Source of the DNA: Epinephelus fuscoguttatus
Lineage: Eukaryota; Chordata; Actinopteri; Perciformes; Serranidae
Direction of reading: 5' to 3'
Assembly: GCF_011397635.1 (NCBI RefSeq)
Contig: NC_064759.1
Coordinates: 22,468,428-22,532,427 of the forward strand
DNA: 64,000 nucleotides
Position numbers and translations under genes: made by a program. The notes under the pieces were generated by a model. It worked only from the letters and a program-made list of their open reading frames with translations. It was not told the DNA's origin and made no database searches. Each line of letters opens with the position of its first letter. The stretch's first letter is position 1. Positions 60,800 to 64,000 of the stretch are shown piece by piece.

Positions 60800-62719
60800 T
60801 TACACAAGCAGTAGCTGTATTTTTCTTGGACCTATTGGTCTTCCACTCAGTTCCTCAATTGCTGTCAACGCCTCCTGACGGGACTCAAATACTGCAGTCG
60901 CAGAGCCTTTAGATTTTCCACTTTGATCGTACTGCAGTGAGACAGAGCCAGGGATAATGCGATATCCATAGCAAAAGTCATAGATTTCTTCATTTCTGAT
61001 CTGGAATGGCAAGTTAAGTAGCTGTACACAGGTGGGAGTGTCAAAGTGCTGCACAGAGGGACCAAAGCCACCACGAAAGCCATTACCTCTGTCTTGTGAT
61101 GCATACGAGCCTCCTGCATGAGGCTCAAAATCACCGCCTCCAAAGCTGTCAGCCCGTGCATTGGTCATTGGTATATTACCGTCTTGAGGACTGCTAAAGT
61201 CAGGGTACTCAATCTCACGATAGGACGCCTCACCTCTCCTTCCCGAGTACCGCTCCTCTCTCTGCAGTGGCTCTTGCACAAATGGCTCTTGCACCATTGG
61301 TGGCTCAACGCTCAACTGTCGCATCTGTGAATGTGTAATTGCTTTCAGTATGACTTCTGACCCAAGAAACCTTTGTCCATTGAGAGAGAGTGCCCTCATA
61401 GCCTCCGCCTCCGTCCGGAAGTGTACCAAAGCCTTCCCAACTCCAGCACCTTCATGGTCGCGCAGCACACACACCTTGTCCTCTGTGATATTAAACCCAT
61501 GGAAGAAGTCCATGATCTCAACTTTCCGTACATCAAATGGCAGGTTCCTCACAAACAGGCACGTCTTCTCCGAGTCATGCTGCTCTCTGGGATAAGATGA
61601 AGGCCTCTCCTGAAACATTTCAGAGTTTCTAGGAGGACCAGCATCATTGCTTTGAGATTCCAGAAGGGTGATCATTTTCTCCCTTGAGATTGGCCGGGTA
61701 TAAATCCATCGGTTCAAAAAAAGCCTTTTTTCAGGACTTAAGGCATCACAATAGTCACGCAGACTCTTGAAAAGCACGAATGCAGATCTCGTTCTTCTCC
61801 CATCACTGCCAATTAAGTGCAGGATCTGGTCATCCTCAAGCTTTGCGTTACGAAAAAGCCTTTTTATGTCTTGTTTTTCCACTGCATAGGACAGATTTTC
61901 AACCAAGACACAGTACTCCTCATCGGGAGGAGCAACGGTCCTCGGAGCCAAAGGTGATTGTGACCTTGCATGATGTGGATTCCTCTGATGGCGAATAGGG
62001 GATCTGTCCCTTTCAAAGCTGTTACCCATGTTGGTAGCCATTGACATTTTACCAGTAGCCCGACGCCAATCATCTGCTGTTGTTGTGGAAATCTCCACAT
62101 ACCTTGACCCAATGTATTTCCTATCCCTCTTCAGGGCTTCAATTGCATCCTCTCTTGTTGCAAATTTGACGAAACCTGTCCCATTTTTTGTACCATTTAC
62201 ATTTTTCATTAGGACCATCTCATCTATAAGTAAACCACTGAAAAAGTCACTGACTTCCGTTTCAGTAACAGAGAAAGGCATTCCTTTCAGAAACACATAC
62301 ACAAAGTCATCAGTTGTGTTTAAGGCCCTCTGGTGCTGAGGTGGAGGGGTATAATCAGATCTGCTACTTGATCTCCTGCCCACCTCAGGGTCCGCAGATC
62401 TTGCAGTACGTCTTGCATTCTCCTCAAAGTGTCTCTTCTGATCTAGCTCTGCATTTGCTGTACTTCTTTCAAGCACGTTCTGCATCTCTGTTTTACTGCT
62501 TAGCAGCAATGTAACTGGCGAACCCTTAATGCAACCTCCAGACCGTGTCATGGCTCTTCTTGCATCTTCATCGGAAGCAAAGATAATGAAAGCTTCCTCT
62601 CGCTCGCCACCAATTATATGCACCCCTCCATCTGGAATTCTGAGGCCAGTGAAGAACTTGCGAATATCCTTAGAACCTGCTGTGACTCTTAGTCCCTGTA
62701 AACGGATGACGACCGCCAT
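60800..62719 (-). CDS. rbm12b: RBM12B, RNA-binding protein with five RRMs
   Basis: A single uninterrupted coding exon of 639 residues, as in mammals. The start is set at 62717-62719, giving MAVVIRLQGL as in human RBM12B; an in-frame ATG four codons upstream is not conserved. An acceptor TCTGTCTGCAG ends at 62742, so the 5' UTR continues in an upstream exon. RRM-type domains lie at about 1-75, 139-211, 268-343, 386-460 and 563-638; the RNP2-like cores include YVFLKGMPF, CVLVENLSY, CLFVRNLPF and CVQLLNLPF, and the end reads RPIGPRKIQLLLV. The linker between the fourth and fifth RRM is only about 100 residues and lacks the long DFRRP-type repeat array of mammalian RBM12B. Function in RNA processing is inferred from the family (RBM12, hnRNP F/H-like RRMs). 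Confidence 0.94.
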   Translation of the reverse strand: MAVVIRLQGLRVTAGSKDIRKFFTGLRIPDGGVHIIGGEREEAFIIFASDEDARRAMTRSGGCIKGSPVTLLLSSKTEMQNVLERSTANAELDQKRHFEENARRTARSADPEVGRRSSSRSDYTPPPQHQRALNTTDDFVYVFLKGMPFSVTETEVSDFFSGLLIDEMVLMKNVNGTKNGTGFVKFATREDAIEALKRDRKYIGSRYVEISTTTADDWRRATGKMSMATNMGNSFERDRSPIRHQRNPHHARSQSPLAPRTVAPPDEEYCVLVENLSYAVEKQDIKRLFRNAKLEDDQILHLIGSDGRRTRSAFVLFKSLRDYCDALSPEKRLFLNRWIYTRPISREKMITLLESQSNDAGPPRNSEMFQERPSSYPREQHDSEKTCLFVRNLPFDVRKVEIMDFFHGFNITEDKVCVLRDHEGAGVGKALVHFRTEAEAMRALSLNGQRFLGSEVILKAITHSQMRQLSVEPPMVQEPFVQEPLQREERYSGRRGEASYREIEYPDFSSPQDGNIPMTNARADSFGGGDFEPHAGGSYASQDRGNGFRGGFGPSVQHFDTPTCVQLLNLPFQIRNEEIYDFCYGYRIIPGSVSLQYDQSGKSKGSATAVFESRQEALTAIEELSGRPIGPRKIQLLLV

Positions 62720-62741
62720 GCTGAAGTACAAACAACAGCAC

Positions 62742-64000
62742 CTGCAGACAGAGGGGTATAGAATAGCATTATTGCCGACAGAGATCCTCTAGCTCAACCT
62801 CAATTTCCTGGCACTCCACTAAAACACCACTGAACTAGAATAGCAATGTGAGACAATTGACATCAGAGGCAAGGGACACTATTATGATAAATGTCCACGG
62901 CAACTGCTTTTAAAATGAACAAGAAATTCAAATTGGTGAAAATAACATAGCAATTAAATATATACTGTGGCTCGCACTCTACAGCGCAAAGTCCCAAAAC
63001 ACAAAATCAACGCATCTGCCCACACAACAACTCAACATAGAAAGTAAAATATAAACTGAAGACCACTTTCCAAACAAATCCAACCCAAATTGTATTCACT
63101 TCATATTCAATCAAGTTTCTCGCAAGACTCACCACTTTACAACACATAAATTCAACATCTTCCAGATATTTTTGCAAACACCAATGCATTTAAAAATGCA
63201 GTAGGACACTGGCTTAACAAGGACCATATAGCATTAAGTCCAAATACACAAATCAACACAATCTCTCTGGAACAATCATTTACCTTTTCACCGTAGATAA
63301 ACTTCATCAGACCCTTTTAATCACTCATACCATGGGTTAACTATTCAGATTAATCACGTGTAATCCAGCTAAAACAGTTAGATTTAAGTTGACCTAAAAA
63401 TCAGTAATATTAAATATCAATCTTGCAAACAGAATATGACAAAGGCCACTCGTTTGACAAGACAGCTAAGAGCTGATAAAGTTGTTGCCTCCAGAGGGTT
63501 ATTAGACTGACAATTTGTCAGAATGCAACAGTCCACAGAGTAGTCACCATAGCCATCATTTCACATTCACAAACCTTCCAACATGAATTCCGCATCCAGG
63601 TGCTGCGCAGAACAAATGTAGGTCCGAAATTTTCAAGTTTACCACCGAAAGTTTCCACTTATTCAGCCAACACAGCAATCAATAACTCAAGGGTTAAACT
63701 TCCATCGAGTATTTTTCCAATGCATTTGGAGAGGCCTTTGGAATGAGACAGCCTTGTTGATCCATCATAAATTGGGTCTTCAAATTCAGACTTGGAAGAA
63801 GACCGTTCTTCAACTGGGACACAGCTACCACCAGCAAGGACAATATCACTGTTATCATGGCACAGTATCTACAAGGTATTTATATTCGCTACATCAGCAC
63901 AGACTACAATCCAACTCTAAATCTGTCACTCAGGAAACAAACACCAGAAAGCACCAAAGCTGACAATTACAACCATTATTACATGATTTTGTTTGGTAAA
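62742..64000. other. rbm12b 5' intron / upstream region
   Basis: Immediately upstream of the rbm12b coding exon acceptor. A minus-strand donor (GAAAAG/GTAAAT, near 63284) could end a non-coding leader exon, but the promoter is not located. No other exon is recognised up to the window edge. Confidence 0.45.

Overview
The window reads as nuclear DNA of a ray-finned (probably percomorph) fish. Its genes are vertebrate genes split by GT-AG introns and separated by long AT-rich spacers. Those spacers carry hAT-type miniature transposons, a tRNA-derived SINE, LINE remnants and (CA)n, (GATA)n and (TA)n microsatellites. I see no bacterial, phage or CRISPR features. Gene models were assembled by eye from conserved peptides and splice sites; the exons of each model add up to a continuous frame.

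Layout. 1-5.7 kb: gene-poor. 5.7-10.3 kb (-): fam8a1, five coding exons. 12.1-12.8 kb (-): fabp11 (FABP4-like), four coding exons. 12.9-29.3 kb: about 16 kb without recognisable genes, rich in nested transposons. 29.3-30.8 kb (+): hey1, five exons. 34.8-38.7 kb (-): stmn2, five coding exons. 38.6-53.6 kb: a direct tandem duplication of a 7.5-kb unit. Each unit holds the stmn2 first exon with its upstream flank, and a complete seven-coding-exon uridine phosphorylase gene on the minus strand. In the second unit the stmn2 exon is a dead relic. 56.4-59.2 kb (-): c8orf88, an eIF4E-binding small protein. 60.8-62.7 kb (-): rbm12b, five RRMs in one coding exon, its 5' leader continuing towards the right edge.

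From general knowledge of the human map, hey1, stmn2, FABP4-like, C8orf88 and RBM12B all have relatives on human 8q21-q22, so most of this block is conserved synteny; FAM8A1 (6p22 in human) and uridine phosphorylase are not from that arm. The genes do not form a pathway: ER quality control (fam8a1), lipid carriage (fabp11), Notch output (hey1), neuronal microtubules (stmn2), pyrimidine salvage (upp), translation control (c8orf88) and RNA binding (rbm12b).

I found no convincing new multi-gene system. The most informative observations are the stmn2-exon/upp tandem duplication with uneven divergence along the two copies, several layers of transposon nesting with readable target-site duplications, and lineage differences in stmn2 and rbm12b.
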